A stretch of DNA of 64,000 bases, taken from the NCBI RefSeq assembly GCF_036226405.1, contig NZ_CP108465.1, positions 1 through 64,000 on the forward strand. Direction: 5' to 3'. Positions 23,421 to 32,745 of this stretch are shown in pieces (position 1 is the first letter of the stretch; each line of letters opens with the position of its first letter). The notes under the pieces are model-generated. The model saw nothing but the letters and a program-made list of their open reading frames with translations. It had not been told where the DNA came from and searched no databases. The position numbers and the translations under genes were made by a program. This stretch comes from Streptomyces sp. NBC_01260 (GTDB lineage Bacteria > Actinomycetota > Actinomycetes > Streptomycetales > Streptomycetaceae).

Positions 23421-25111
23421 CTACAGCCGTGAAGCATCCGCCCCGGGCCGCCGAGCAGGTGGAGGCCGACGTCGTGGTGATCGGCGGCGGGCCCACCGGC
23501 CTTGCCGCAGCCCACTTCCTCGCCGCACTGGGCATCCGCACGGTCGTCCTGGAGCAGCGCCTCACACCGTCCGGTCACCCACGCGCCACGGTGATCAACT
23601 CGCGAACCATGGAACTGCTGCGGCACCTGGGCGTCGACGCCCAGGTGCGCCGGGCCGGGGTGCCCCTGGAGAACACCGCACGCATCACCTGGTGCACCGC
23701 ACTCGCCGGGACCGAACTCGCCGGTCTGGACATCATCGCCTCCGCAGACGCCCTCATGGAGCGAGCCGTCAACAGCCCGGTCCTGCCCGTCATCTGCTCA
23801 CAGAACCGGGTGGAGGCGCTGCTCGTCGACCGGCTCCCCGAGAACGCACGGGTGATCCGCGGCGTCAAGGCCGAGGAACTGACCCGGACCCCCTCCGGTG
23901 TCAGGGTGACGGCCTCGGGGGAGCGCCCCACCGTCGTCGAGGCCCGCTACGCCATCCTGGCCGAAGGCCTGCACGGCGCGCTGCGCGAAACCGTCGGCCT
24001 GCGCCAGACCGCGTCCACACCGCTCGGCAGGCTCCTCGACATCCACTTCAGCGCCGACCTCACGCCCTGGACGACGGGCCGCGAGAGCGCCCTGTACTGG
24101 CTGCTCACCGACACCGTGCGCGGCGTCCTCGTCACCGTCGACCCCAAGCGCGGCGAATGGCTCCTGGAGATACCCGCCCTCACCCCGGACGAGGAACACA
24201 CCTACTTCGGGCAGGAAGTCGACCACCACAAGCTGATCGAGGCCGCCGTCGGCGTGACGGGCGACGCGATCGAGGGGCTGCGCATCCACTCCGTACGGAA
24301 CTGGGTGATGGGCTCCACCGGGCTCGAGTCCTGGCGCAGCGCCGACGGCCGGGTGCTCGCCGCGGGGGACGCCGCCCACACCTTCCCGCCCACCGGGGGC
24401 TTCGGCATGAACACCGGCATCCAGGACGCCCACAACCTCGCCTGGAAGCTGGCCGCGGTGCTGCGCGGCGGCGCCCCCGACACGCTGCTCGACTCCTACG
24501 AGCGCGAGCGGCGCCCGGTGGCCGAGTTCAACGCCCGGCACAGCGAGACCAACGCCCTGCAGAAGCGGGCGCTGCTCCAGACCGACGCCGACCCGGCGGA
24601 GTTCGCCCGGAACATCGAAGAACACCGGCCGCACTTCGACTTCGAGGGACAGACACTGGGCTTCACCTACGATCCGGGCCCCGGCGAGCCGGTGGTCCGG
24701 GACGTGGTGAACTACCGGCCCAGCGCGCAGGCCGGACACCGGGCCCCGCACGCCTGGCTGGACCGGGCCGGCGACCGGATCTCCACCACCGACCTGACCC
24801 GCACCGGCTTCGCCCTGCTCACCGGGGCCGAGGGCACCGTCTGGCAGCAGGTGGTGCAGGGGGCTCCGGACTTCATGGGCCTGCCCCTCACCGCGTCCGT
24901 GATCACCGCGGACAGGGGCGGACTGCGCGACACGAGCGGGACCTTCGCCGACATCTACGCCCTCAAGGGGGCGGAAGCGGTACTCGTACGGCCCGACGGC
25001 CACGTCCTCGCCCGGCTGCCCTGCGTCGCCCCCCGCGAGGAACTGCGGCGGGCTGCCGACCGAATCGTCAACAGCGGGCCGGTGCCCGCACGAACGGAAG
25101 GGCAGTCATGA
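23417..25111 (+). CDS. FAD-dependent aromatic hydroxylase (group A monooxygenase)
   Basis: Encodes 564 residues, matching the MhpA/PgaE-type phenol hydroxylases. The FAD dinucleotide fold GGGPTG is at residues 23-28, and the second FAD motif GDAAHTFPPTGGFGMNTGIQDA is near 320, with a thioredoxin-like C-terminal domain as in the long family members. It would hydroxylate an activated phenol with NAD(P)H and oxygen. Its place right after darA makes the new resorcinol ring the likely substrate, giving a hydroxyquinol or quinone. It overlaps both neighbours by ATGA. Confidence 0.87.
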   Translation: MTTAVKHPPRAAEQVEADVVVIGGGPTGLAAAHFLAALGIRTVVLEQRLTPSGHPRATVINSRTMELLRHLGVDAQVRRAGVPLENTARITWCTALAGTELAGLDIIASADALMERAVNSPVLPVICSQNRVEALLVDRLPENARVIRGVKAEELTRTPSGVRVTASGERPTVVEARYAILAEGLHGALRETVGLRQTASTPLGRLLDIHFSADLTPWTTGRESALYWLLTDTVRGVLVTVDPKRGEWLLEIPALTPDEEHTYFGQEVDHHKLIEAAVGVTGDAIEGLRIHSVRNWVMGSTGLESWRSADGRVLAAGDAAHTFPPTGGFGMNTGIQDAHNLAWKLAAVLRGGAPDTLLDSYERERRPVAEFNARHSETNALQKRALLQTDADPAEFARNIEEHRPHFDFEGQTLGFTYDPGPGEPVVRDVVNYRPSAQAGHRAPHAWLDRAGDRISTTDLTRTGFALLTGAEGTVWQQVVQGAPDFMGLPLTASVITADRGGLRDTSGTFADIYALKGAEAVLVRPDGHVLARLPCVAPREELRRAADRIVNSGPVPARTEGQS

Positions 25112-25587
25112 CGGCCGGACCCGCCTTCTCCCCGAAGCGGCTCGCGGGACTGCGCTCCGGCGCACTCTCCGAGGTCCGCGCCGCCCTCGACGGGCTGCCG
25201 CGAGAGGACCTGGCGGCCTGGCTGGCCACATCCGACGGTGAGGACGTGCTGCGCACCGTCTTCGAGCAGATGCCCGAGCGGTACACCGGAGGCCCCATGG
25301 ACGGTCCGCAGACCGTCCGCTGGGAGGTCGAGCGGCCGTCGGCGGACACCCTCGCCCGCGACCTCGTGCTGAGCGAGGACACCTGCGACGCGTGCGAGGT
25401 GGGGATCTCGGGCGCCCCCGCGGTCACCCTCACCCTCGACGCGGTCAGCTTCGTGGAGATGGCCTCCGCCGCGTCCCAGGGCATGGACCTGCTGCTCCAG
25501 GGCAGGCTGCGCATCCAGGGGGACGTACACCTCGCGATGCGCATGGAGTCGCTCTTCGGGCTCGCCGCACCGGGTGAATCCGGATGA
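25108..25587 (+). CDS. SCP2-like lipid-binding protein
   Basis: Encodes 159 residues. The C-terminal 90 residues resemble a sterol-carrier-protein-2 domain, ending in the characteristic LLLQGRLRIQGDVHLAMRM segment. There are no catalytic residues, so it more likely binds a hydrophobic intermediate or the ACP-bound chain. A CDAC pair near residue 95 is notable. It is sandwiched between the hydroxylase and the KAS II gene with ATGA overlaps on both sides, so it must be made in step with them. Confidence 0.65.
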   Translation: MTAGPAFSPKRLAGLRSGALSEVRAALDGLPREDLAAWLATSDGEDVLRTVFEQMPERYTGGPMDGPQTVRWEVERPSADTLARDLVLSEDTCDACEVGISGAPAVTLTLDAVSFVEMASAASQGMDLLLQGRLRIQGDVHLAMRMESLFGLAAPGESG

Positions 25588-26834
25588 GCACCCTCCCCGC
25601 ACGCCACCGGGTGGTGGTGACCGGCATCGGCACGGTCACCCCGCTCGGCGTCGGCACCGAGCGGGTCTGGTCGCGGCTGCTGGCCGGGGCCTCGGGCGTC
25701 GGACCGATCCGAGGCTTCGACGCCGGCCGGCTGCCCGTGCGGATCGCCGCCGAGGTGACGGAATTCGACCCCACCGACTGGCTGACCCACAAGGAGGCCA
25801 GACGCCTCGACCGGTTCTGCCACTTCGCGATCGCCGCGGCCGAACTCGCCGTGGAGCGCGCGGGCCTCGATGGCATCGACCGGGACGGCGCCGCCACCGT
25901 GATCGGCAGCGCCATCGGCGGCGCCGCCACCATGATGGCGGGGGCGCTGAAAGACGCGGAGGCCCCCCAGATGGTCTCCCCGTTCTTTGTGCCCAGCTCC
26001 ATCGTCAACATGGGCGCGGGCACCGTGGCCCAGCGCTTCGGCTTCCGAGGCCCCGGCGCCGCACCCGTCACCGCCTGTGCCTCCTCGGCCGACGCGATCG
26101 GGCAGGCCTACCGCATGGTCCGCGACGGCTACGCCGGGGCCGCCCTCGCGGGTGGCGCCGAGGCGTGCGTCATCTCGCCGCTGATCGCGGGCTTCGCCAA
26201 CCTGCGCGCACTCTCGCGCCGCAACGACGAACCCCACCGCGCCTCCCGTCCCTTCACCGCGGACCGAGACGGCTTCGTCATGGGGGAGGGCGCCACCATG
26301 CTGCTCCTGGAGACCGCGGAGTCGGCCGAGGCCCGAGGCGCACATGTCCACGCCGAGATCTGCGGCTACGGCCAGACCAGCGACGCCTACCACGTCACCG
26401 CCCCCGACCCCACCGGCGAGGGCGCCGCCCGCGCCATGCTCGCCGCGCTGCGCGAGGCCGGTCTCGCGCCCGAGGAGATCGACCACATCAACGCCCACGG
26501 CACCTCCACCCTGTTCTCCGACGCCGCCGAGACGAAGGCGATCAAGTCCGCCTTCGGCCCGCACAGCAAGAACCTGGCCGTCAGCTCCACCAAGTCGATG
26601 ACCGGCCATCTGCTGGGCGCGGCCGGCGCGACCGAGGCGGCCTTCTGCGCACTCGCGATCGACCGCGGGGTCATCCCGCCGACCATCAACCAGGACGCCG
26701 TGGACCCCGAGTGCGACCTCGACTACGTACCGAACACCGCCCGCCCGTACGAGGTCCGGGCGGCCCTGTCCAACTCCTTCGCCTTCGGCGGGCAGAACGT
26801 CTCGCTCGCCCTCCGACGGTTCGTCAGGCAGTGA
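25584..26834 (+). CDS. KAS II (FabF-like) ketosynthase
   Basis: Encodes 416 residues with the complete Cys-His-His triad: Cys165 (VTACASSAD), His305 (NAHGTST) and His342 (MTGHLLGA). It elongates ACP-bound chains with malonyl-ACP. No chain-length-factor partner is present, unlike aromatic type II PKS, so it acts as a discrete FabF-type elongase. With the ketoreductase at 28697 and the dehydratase pair at 51 kb it could extend a cinnamoyl starter to a dienoyl or beta-keto chain, in the position of StlC in stilbene biosynthesis. Confidence 0.88.
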   Translation: MSTLPARHRVVVTGIGTVTPLGVGTERVWSRLLAGASGVGPIRGFDAGRLPVRIAAEVTEFDPTDWLTHKEARRLDRFCHFAIAAAELAVERAGLDGIDRDGAATVIGSAIGGAATMMAGALKDAEAPQMVSPFFVPSSIVNMGAGTVAQRFGFRGPGAAPVTACASSADAIGQAYRMVRDGYAGAALAGGAEACVISPLIAGFANLRALSRRNDEPHRASRPFTADRDGFVMGEGATMLLLETAESAEARGAHVHAEICGYGQTSDAYHVTAPDPTGEGAARAMLAALREAGLAPEEIDHINAHGTSTLFSDAAETKAIKSAFGPHSKNLAVSSTKSMTGHLLGAAGATEAAFCALAIDRGVIPPTINQDAVDPECDLDYVPNTARPYEVRAALSNSFAFGGQNVSLALRRFVRQ

Positions 26835-26892
26835 CCCGGCCCGTGCCCGGCGTGCCGCGCCACATGTGACCACACCTCAGGAAGGTCCCTCG

Positions 26893-28332
26893 ATGACCCA
26901 GGTCTCCACCGCCCCCGTGGCCGCCACCGCTGTCCCCGGCCCCACCGGCCGGCTGCGCGCCATGCTCTCCATGTCCGGCAATCCGATGGACTATTTCACC
27001 GGGCTGCGCGACCAGTACGGCGCCGTCGTGAGCGTCCCGCTCGGCCTCCGCAATCTGTTCCTGGTCAGCGACCCGGAGGCGGTTTCGGAGATCCTGGTCA
27101 ACTCGCACCGCAAGTTCACGAAGGCCACCATGAGCACCGGACGTGGGAAGTGGGAAGCCCCGCTCTCGGTGATCTTCGGCAACAGTCTGACCACCAGCGA
27201 CGGTGATTACCACCGCAAGCAGCGGCGGCTGATCCAGCCGATGTTCCACCACGAGCGCATCGCCGGCTACGGCCGGGCCTTCGCCGAGATATCCGACGGC
27301 ATCCAGTCCGGCTGGAAGGACGGGCAGCGCCTCGACATGGCGGCCGAGATGACCGAGCTGACCCTCGGCGTCGTCTCCCGCACGATCTTCGACGTCTCGC
27401 TCGACAGCGATATGGCGCACACCGTGCGCACCTCCATTCCGCGTGACGAGGGTCCGCTGCGCTGGGACTCCCTGCCCTTCGCCCGCTACCTGGCGATGCT
27501 TCCGCTGCCCGGCAACAAGCGCTTCTTCGCGGGCCGCGACCAGCTCGACACCATCGTCTACCGGCTCATGGACGAGCGCAGGCAAAGTGAAGCCAAGGGC
27601 GCCGACCTGCTCTCGCTGCTGCTGGAGGCGCGCGACGCCGACACCGGGAAGCCGATGGAGGACCATCAGGTGCGCGACGAGGCGGTCACCATGCTGATGG
27701 CCGGTCACGAGACCACGGCCAACGCCCTCACCTGGTCGTACCACCTGCTCGCCACCCACCCCGAGGTACGAAAGCGTCTGCACCAGGAGATCGACGAGGT
27801 GCTCGGCGACCGGCTGCCCACGGTCGAGGACCTGCCCCGTCTCGTGTGGACCGACGCGGTTCTCAACGAGGCGATGCGCCTCTACCCGCCGATCATGGGC
27901 ATGGCCCGCCGCCCCCTGGACGACTTCGAGCTCTGCGGTCACCACATCCCCAAGGACAGCTTCGTCGCCGTTGTCCCGTGGGTCATCCACCGCGACCCGC
28001 AGTGGTGGCCGCAGCCGGAGCGCTTCGCCCCGCAGCGCTGGCTCAAGGACCCGACGCCCGCCGACGCGGCGGACGAACTCACGGGTCACGCGCTCCGGCC
28101 CGGTCGCCCGCGCCTGTCCTACATTCCCTTCGGCGGCGGCCCGCGCCAGTGCATCGGCAACACCTTCGCGTGGATGGAGGGCGTCATGGCCCTGGCCACC
28201 GTGGGGCGCGACTGGGAGTTCGAGCCCGTGCCCGGGCACACGGTCGAGACGCTGGCCCGTATCACCATCCGGCCGAAGAACGGCATGCCGCTGACCGCCC
28301 GGCGCCGCCGGCCGGCCGCCGCCCGCGACTGA
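26893..28332 (+). CDS. Cytochrome P450 (class with long N-terminus)
   Basis: Encodes 479 residues. Landmarks are the I-helix AGHETTANAL at about residue 272, the ExxR helix (NEAMRLYPP), and the heme loop FGGGPRQCIGN with the cysteine ligand at about residue 420. It is longer than usual soluble Streptomyces P450s and resembles the CYP4/CYP102-like bacterial group. No fused reductase. The substrate is unknown; it lies between the KAS II and a second ACP gene, so it may act on a carrier-bound chain or on the released resorcinol. Confidence 0.88.
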   Translation: MTQVSTAPVAATAVPGPTGRLRAMLSMSGNPMDYFTGLRDQYGAVVSVPLGLRNLFLVSDPEAVSEILVNSHRKFTKATMSTGRGKWEAPLSVIFGNSLTTSDGDYHRKQRRLIQPMFHHERIAGYGRAFAEISDGIQSGWKDGQRLDMAAEMTELTLGVVSRTIFDVSLDSDMAHTVRTSIPRDEGPLRWDSLPFARYLAMLPLPGNKRFFAGRDQLDTIVYRLMDERRQSEAKGADLLSLLLEARDADTGKPMEDHQVRDEAVTMLMAGHETTANALTWSYHLLATHPEVRKRLHQEIDEVLGDRLPTVEDLPRLVWTDAVLNEAMRLYPPIMGMARRPLDDFELCGHHIPKDSFVAVVPWVIHRDPQWWPQPERFAPQRWLKDPTPADAADELTGHALRPGRPRLSYIPFGGGPRQCIGNTFAWMEGVMALATVGRDWEFEPVPGHTVETLARITIRPKNGMPLTARRRRPAAARD

Positions 28333-28384
28333 CCGGGGACCGGCACACCCGTCCACCGACATGCCATCGAAGGGATGACCGCAC

Positions 28385-28654
28385 ATGACGAGCAATACCC
28401 AGGTCGCACTCGACAAGGAAGAGCTGCGCTCCCTCATCGCACACATTCTCGATCTCGATGTGGAGGAGATCACCGACGACGCCGACTTCGTGCGGGACCT
28501 GGAGGTCGACTCCCTGATGGTGCTGGAGATCGTCGTCCGGCTCCAGCGGCAGTACGGCGTCAAGCTGGAGGAGCGCGACCTGAAGAACGTCTCGTCGCTT
28601 CCCCAGGTCCTGCGGCTGATATCCGACAGGCGTACGGAACAGTTCGCCGCCTGA
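28385..28654 (+). CDS. Acyl carrier protein 2
   Basis: Encodes 89 residues with the attachment serine at position 43 (LEVDSLMVLEIV). The rest is a typical acidic helical ACP. It precedes the ketoreductase gene and follows the P450 gene. The cluster therefore has three distinct ACPs, consistent with separate channels for the two chains that a DarB enzyme would join, and perhaps a carrier for a P450 substrate. Confidence 0.9.
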   Translation: MTSNTQVALDKEELRSLIAHILDLDVEEITDDADFVRDLEVDSLMVLEIVVRLQRQYGVKLEERDLKNVSSLPQVLRLISDRRTEQFAA

Positions 28655-28696
28655 CGCCCTACGCCCTCTGCTCGACACGCCTTCCAGGAGGAACCT

Positions 28697-29443
28697 GTGC
28701 CGGACACCCAGCGACCGGTGGCACTCGTCTCGGGCGGCTCCCGCGGCATCGGCCGCGCCGTCGTGTCCCGACTGGCGCACGACGGGTTCGACGTCGCCTT
28801 CTGCTACCGCTCGAACGCCGAAGCGGCCGCCCGGACCGTCGAGGAGGCCACCGGTACGGGGGCGCGCGTCATCGCCCACCGTGTCGACGTGGCGTCGCTG
28901 GAGGAGGTCCGGGCCTTCACCGCCGCCGTGGAGAACGAGCTCGGCCCGCTCGACGCCGTGGTCACCTCCGCGGGGCTGACCCGCGACAACTCCCTGCTGC
29001 GGATGTCCGACGAGGACTGGCGTGAGGTGATGGGAACCAACCTCGACGGCACGTACAACGTCTGCCGCGCGGCGATCTTCTCGTTCATGAAGCGCCGCAC
29101 CGGCTGTGTGGTGACGCTGTCGTCCATCACCGGTGTGCACGGCCATGCCGGGCAGACCAACTACGCGGCCTCCAAGGCGGGCATCATCGGCTTCACCAAG
29201 TCCCTCGCCAAGGAGTGCGGAAAGTACGGTGTACGTGCCAACGTGGTCGCGCCCGGTCTCATCGAGACCGACATGACCGCCGGCCTGACCGAGGCGGCCA
29301 GGAAGGACATTCTCGACAATGTCCCGCTCGGCCGCCTCGGCCGGCCCGACGACGTGGCGGACCTCGTCTCCTTCCTCGTCTCCGACCGCGCCCGGTACAT
29401 CTCCGGGCAGGTCCTGGGCGTGGACGGCGGCCTGGTGATCTGA
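28697..29443 (+). CDS. FabG-type ketoreductase (SDR)
   Basis: Encodes 248 residues. NADPH-binding GGSRGIGRA is at the N-terminus. The active site is Ser (LSSITGV) and YxxxK (NYAASKAG), and the C-terminus GVDGGLVI is typical of FabG. It reduces beta-ketoacyl-ACP to the hydroxyacyl form. GTG start with AGGAGG upstream. It should work with the KAS II and the DH1/DH2 pair to build an unsaturated chain. Confidence 0.93.
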   Translation: MPDTQRPVALVSGGSRGIGRAVVSRLAHDGFDVAFCYRSNAEAAARTVEEATGTGARVIAHRVDVASLEEVRAFTAAVENELGPLDAVVTSAGLTRDNSLLRMSDEDWREVMGTNLDGTYNVCRAAIFSFMKRRTGCVVTLSSITGVHGHAGQTNYAASKAGIIGFTKSLAKECGKYGVRANVVAPGLIETDMTAGLTEAARKDILDNVPLGRLGRPDDVADLVSFLVSDRARYISGQVLGVDGGLVI

Positions 29444-29514
29444 GCACCCGGACTCCGGACCCGCCCCGGACGGTGCCGGAGTCCTCGACCACACGTGAAG
29501 GGACACCCCGCCTC

Positions 29515-30576
29515 ATGAGGCTCGGACTCAATCTCCGCTATCTCGGCCCTCTGGGTGCCGGTGCGGCCCCCCGGGACTCTGCGCGCTATGTCCGCGAGGC
29601 CGAGCGCCTGGGCTTCTCGGTGGCCTGGACATCCGAGGCGTTCAGCTCGGACGCCGTCTCGCTGCTCGGCTGGCTCGCCGCGCAGACCTCACGGATCGAG
29701 CTGGGCACCGCGGTGATGCAGATCCCGGCCCGCTCGCCGGCGATGACCGCGATGACCGCCGCCACCCTCGACCTGCTCTCGGAGGGCCGTTTCCGCCTCG
29801 GCCTCGGGGTGTCGGGGCCGCAGGTCGCCGAGGGGTGGCACGGGGCCCGCTTCGACAAGCCGCTGGCCCGCACTCGCGAGTACGTCGACATCGTCAGGAT
29901 GGCGCTGCGGCGTGAGGTGGTCGACCATGGCGGAGAGCACTACCCGCTGCCGCTGCCCGACGGGCCGGGCAAGGCCATTCAGCTGGGCATGCGCCCACGT
30001 CGCAGGGCGGTGCCGCTCTACCTCGCGGCTGTCGGCCCGGCCAGCACTCGCCTGGCCGGCGAGATCGCGGACGGCTGGCTCTCCATCTTCTTCCAGCCCG
30101 AGTCCGGGCACGAGTTCATGGCGGAACTGCGTGCCGGGGCCGCGCGCCGGGGCGGTGATCTGCGGGGGTTCGACGTGGTCGCGGCGGTGCCGGTGGCGTT
30201 CGGCGACGACCTCGCACACTGTGCGGACCGGGTGCGCACCTTCACCACGCACTATGTGGGCGGCATGGGGTCGCGCCAGCAGAACTTCTACACCCGGCTC
30301 ATGGCCCGAAGCGGCTTCCCCGACCAGGCGGAGCAGGTGCAGAAGCTCTATCTGGACGGAAAGCTGCGCGCGGCCACCGAGGCCATGCCGCAGGAGTACC
30401 TCGACCGTACGGCCCTGCTGGGGTCCGCCGACCGCGTCGCGGACCGGCTCCAGGCCTATGCGCAGGCGGGTGTCACCACGCTCTCGGCCATGATCTTCCC
30501 CGATGACGCCGAACAGGGCATCGCCACCCTGCGCACCCTGGCCGAGGCCATGGACCGGGCGGGCGTGGGGGACTGA
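29515..30576 (+). CDS. Luciferase-like (F420/FMN) oxidoreductase
   Basis: Encodes 353 residues of the luciferase-like monooxygenase fold. The start MRLGLNLRYLG, GLGVSGPQVAEGWHG, and the MAAVGPASTRLAGEIADGWL-type segment are characteristic of the actinobacterial LLM F420-dependent group. It could oxidise or reduce an intermediate (for example an enoyl or quinone) with F420 or FMN. It is the last gene of the plus-strand operon and meets the multicopper oxidase gene tail to tail. Confidence 0.82.
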   Translation: MRLGLNLRYLGPLGAGAAPRDSARYVREAERLGFSVAWTSEAFSSDAVSLLGWLAAQTSRIELGTAVMQIPARSPAMTAMTAATLDLLSEGRFRLGLGVSGPQVAEGWHGARFDKPLARTREYVDIVRMALRREVVDHGGEHYPLPLPDGPGKAIQLGMRPRRRAVPLYLAAVGPASTRLAGEIADGWLSIFFQPESGHEFMAELRAGAARRGGDLRGFDVVAAVPVAFGDDLAHCADRVRTFTTHYVGGMGSRQQNFYTRLMARSGFPDQAEQVQKLYLDGKLRAATEAMPQEYLDRTALLGSADRVADRLQAYAQAGVTTLSAMIFPDDAEQGIATLRTLAEAMDRAGVGD

Positions 30577-30621
30577 CGCGGACGCGGCGGTCCGGCAGTC
30601 CCCCGAAGGCCGGGGGAGGGG

Positions 30622-32205
30622 CTACTCGGTGACGAAGTCGCCCATCATGGCCATGTCCTCGTGCTCCAGGTTGTGGCAGTGGATCATGAAGGCGCCGGGG
30701 TAGTCCGTGAACCGGGTGACCACCTCGACGGCCTCGGCCGGACGCAGGTCCACGGTGTCCTTCCAGCCGTGGTCGAACGCGCCGACGCCGTGCCCGTTGC
30801 GCGACACCACCTGGAAGGGGTCCAGGTGCAGATGGACGGGGTGGTGGAAGTTCGTGGTGAACCGCCACACCTCCACCTGCCCGAGCTTCGGGCGGGCCAG
30901 TGCGCGCCCCGGCTCGTACTCCTTGCCGTTGATCGTCCACCCGGCGCTGGAGCCGCGGAAGTGGAAGTCACGGGTGACCACCGCGCGGCTCGGGTCGAGC
31001 CGGCGGACCTCGCTCAGCTTCTGCGGCACCTTCGTGTCGTCGCGCGGGGAGCCCGAGCCGACGTCGAAGCGCATGACCTGGGCCGTCGAGCCGTCCCCGA
31101 AGCGGTTCAGCAGGCGCACCTTGGTGCCCGGCCGGTAGCGGGAGAAGTCGACCACGACGTCGAAGCGTTCGCCCGGGGCGATCTCCAGCGCGTCGTGGTG
31201 GCGCGGCGCGTCCAGCAGCCCGCCGTCGCTGCCGATCTGGACGAAGCCGCCGCCGCCCTCGGGCTGCGGGTCCAGCTCCAGTTTGTACAGGCGGGCGTTG
31301 GAGGCGTTGAGGATGCGCAGCCGGTAGCGCAGCCGGTCCACCTCGTGCACCGGCCAGGGCGCGCCGTTGACCAGGACGACGTCACCGAGCACGCCGTTCA
31401 TGTAGGCGTCCGTAACCCCCGGGGTGCGCAACTCGCTGTCCAGCCAGGGGTACTGGAACGACCCGTCCTCGGCGAACGAACGGTCCGTGATCATCAGCGG
31501 GATGTCCCGGTCGCCGCTGGGCAGCGGCAGCCGCTCCTCCTCGTCGTCGTGCACGAGGTGGAACCCGGCGAGCCCCATCCAGACGGCCGCGCCCGTGTAG
31601 CTCATGCGGTGGTCGTGGTACCAGAGCGTCGTGGCGCGCTGTTCGAGGGGGTACGTGTAGGTACGCGAGCCCTCGGCGAGGTCCATCGCGCCGTGGTCCA
31701 TGGTCATGCCGTGCGGTCCGCCGCTCATGTCCTGGTGGGCGCGGCGCATGTCGTACGAGCCGTCGGCAGGCAGGATCAGGGAGGTCGGGTAGCCGTCGCT
31801 GGCCGCCGGGGTGTGGCCGCCGTGCAGGTGGACCACGGTGGGGCGGTCGAGTTCGTTGCGGTGGCGCACCACGGTGCGGCGGCCCGAACGCGAGACGATC
31901 GTCGGCCCCGGGAAGGTGCCGCCGTACGTCCATGCCTTGGTGCGCAGTCCGGGCAGGATCTCCAGCTCGGCGTGTTGCTGGGTGATGTCGTAGGTGTCCG
32001 TGGTGCCGCTCGTCGACGTCGGCTTGAGGACCCGGGGGATTGGCAGCGGCGTACGGAAGGCGGGCGGCAGCTTGGCCTGGCTGGCCATCACCTTGCCGGG
32101 CAGGCCCTCGCGCAGGTAGCGGCTCAGCACCGGCCAGCCGGCCGCGGTCAGGGCACCCGCGCCGAGCACGGCCCCGCCGGCGCCCAGGAGCGCGCGCCGC
32201 TTCAC
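30622..32205 (-). CDS. Secreted multicopper oxidase (laccase/CotA-like)
   Basis: Encodes 527 residues. All four copper motifs are present: VVHLHGGHT, LWYHDHRMS, HPVHLHLDP and HCHNLEHEDMAMM. The N-terminus, KRRALLGAGGAVLGAGALTAAG, has a twin-arginine-like signal, so the enzyme is probably exported folded. Such enzymes oxidise phenols to radicals or quinones. With naphthol- and resorcinol-forming genes in the same cluster, it may couple or oxidise the phenolic products outside the cell. GTG at 32205 overlaps the stop of the upstream membrane gene (GTGA). Confidence 0.88.
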   Translation of the reverse strand: MKRRALLGAGGAVLGAGALTAAGWPVLSRYLREGLPGKVMASQAKLPPAFRTPLPIPRVLKPTSTSGTTDTYDITQQHAELEILPGLRTKAWTYGGTFPGPTIVSRSGRRTVVRHRNELDRPTVVHLHGGHTPAASDGYPTSLILPADGSYDMRRAHQDMSGGPHGMTMDHGAMDLAEGSRTYTYPLEQRATTLWYHDHRMSYTGAAVWMGLAGFHLVHDDEEERLPLPSGDRDIPLMITDRSFAEDGSFQYPWLDSELRTPGVTDAYMNGVLGDVVLVNGAPWPVHEVDRLRYRLRILNASNARLYKLELDPQPEGGGGFVQIGSDGGLLDAPRHHDALEIAPGERFDVVVDFSRYRPGTKVRLLNRFGDGSTAQVMRFDVGSGSPRDDTKVPQKLSEVRRLDPSRAVVTRDFHFRGSSAGWTINGKEYEPGRALARPKLGQVEVWRFTTNFHHPVHLHLDPFQVVSRNGHGVGAFDHGWKDTVDLRPAEAVEVVTRFTDYPGAFMIHCHNLEHEDMAMMGDFVTE

Positions 32206-32642
32206 TTGGCCGGCTCCGGTTCCACGTCGGCCTCGTCGGAGGCGGGAGCGAGGACCTCCGGGTCCGGAGCCCCGGAGGGCAGCGGAGTCGTCAGCACCTG
32301 GTGGGCCAGCACCGCGCCGGTGGAGACGAGCGTGACGCCGAGCAGGACATGGGCGGTGACGCTGTGGGCGATGCCCAGAGCAATCTGGCCCACGAGCGCC
32401 ACGACCATGACGGCCGATGCGGGGAAGACCGACCGGGGCCCTCCGAGGCGGCGCACGAAGAAGGCGGCGACGGTCGTCAGGAAGGTGACCACGGTCAGGA
32501 CCCGGCCGAGCGTTCCGTGGATCGCCAGCAGATCGTAATGGCCGCCGAGAAATCCTCCGGCCAGAGCGACCTCGACGAACATCAGGATCGCCTGCAATCC
32601 GATGGTGATACGCAGGGAAAGGAGTGACAGACGCAAAGTCAT
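32202..32642 (-). CDS. Four-helix membrane protein coupled to the multicopper oxidase
   Basis: Encodes 146 residues with four predicted transmembrane helices (ITIGLQAILMFVEVALA, LTVVTFLTTVAAFFV, AVMVVALVGQIALGI, LLGVTLVSTGAVLAH) and an acidic proline-rich tail. Histidines near helix ends (IHGT, AHSVTAH, AHQV) hint at heme b or copper binding. Translational coupling to the oxidase suggests a membrane partner, such as an electron or copper carrier. The family is not identified with certainty. Confidence 0.6.
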   Translation of the reverse strand: MTLRLSLLSLRITIGLQAILMFVEVALAGGFLGGHYDLLAIHGTLGRVLTVVTFLTTVAAFFVRRLGGPRSVFPASAVMVVALVGQIALGIAHSVTAHVLLGVTLVSTGAVLAHQVLTTPLPSGAPDPEVLAPASDEADVEPEPAK

Positions 32643-32745
32643 ATCTACGATCCAACCCGGTTGACCTACGGCCGTGCAACATGAACCAAGCGATTTGGAA
32701 ACGTAGTTGGAGGTAATTGAGCTTCCCTCCAGCTAGCCTCCAGTC

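Noticed and set aside
23692..25587. 631-codon plus-strand frame over the hydroxylase gene
   Set aside because: Arg/Pro/His-rich shadow frame; the real genes here are in the other plus frames with clear FAD and SCP2 motifs.
25584..26834. KAS II as part of an aromatic type II minimal PKS
   Set aside because: There is no chain-length factor next to it and no aromatic cyclase of the TcmN type; a FabF-like elongase fits better.
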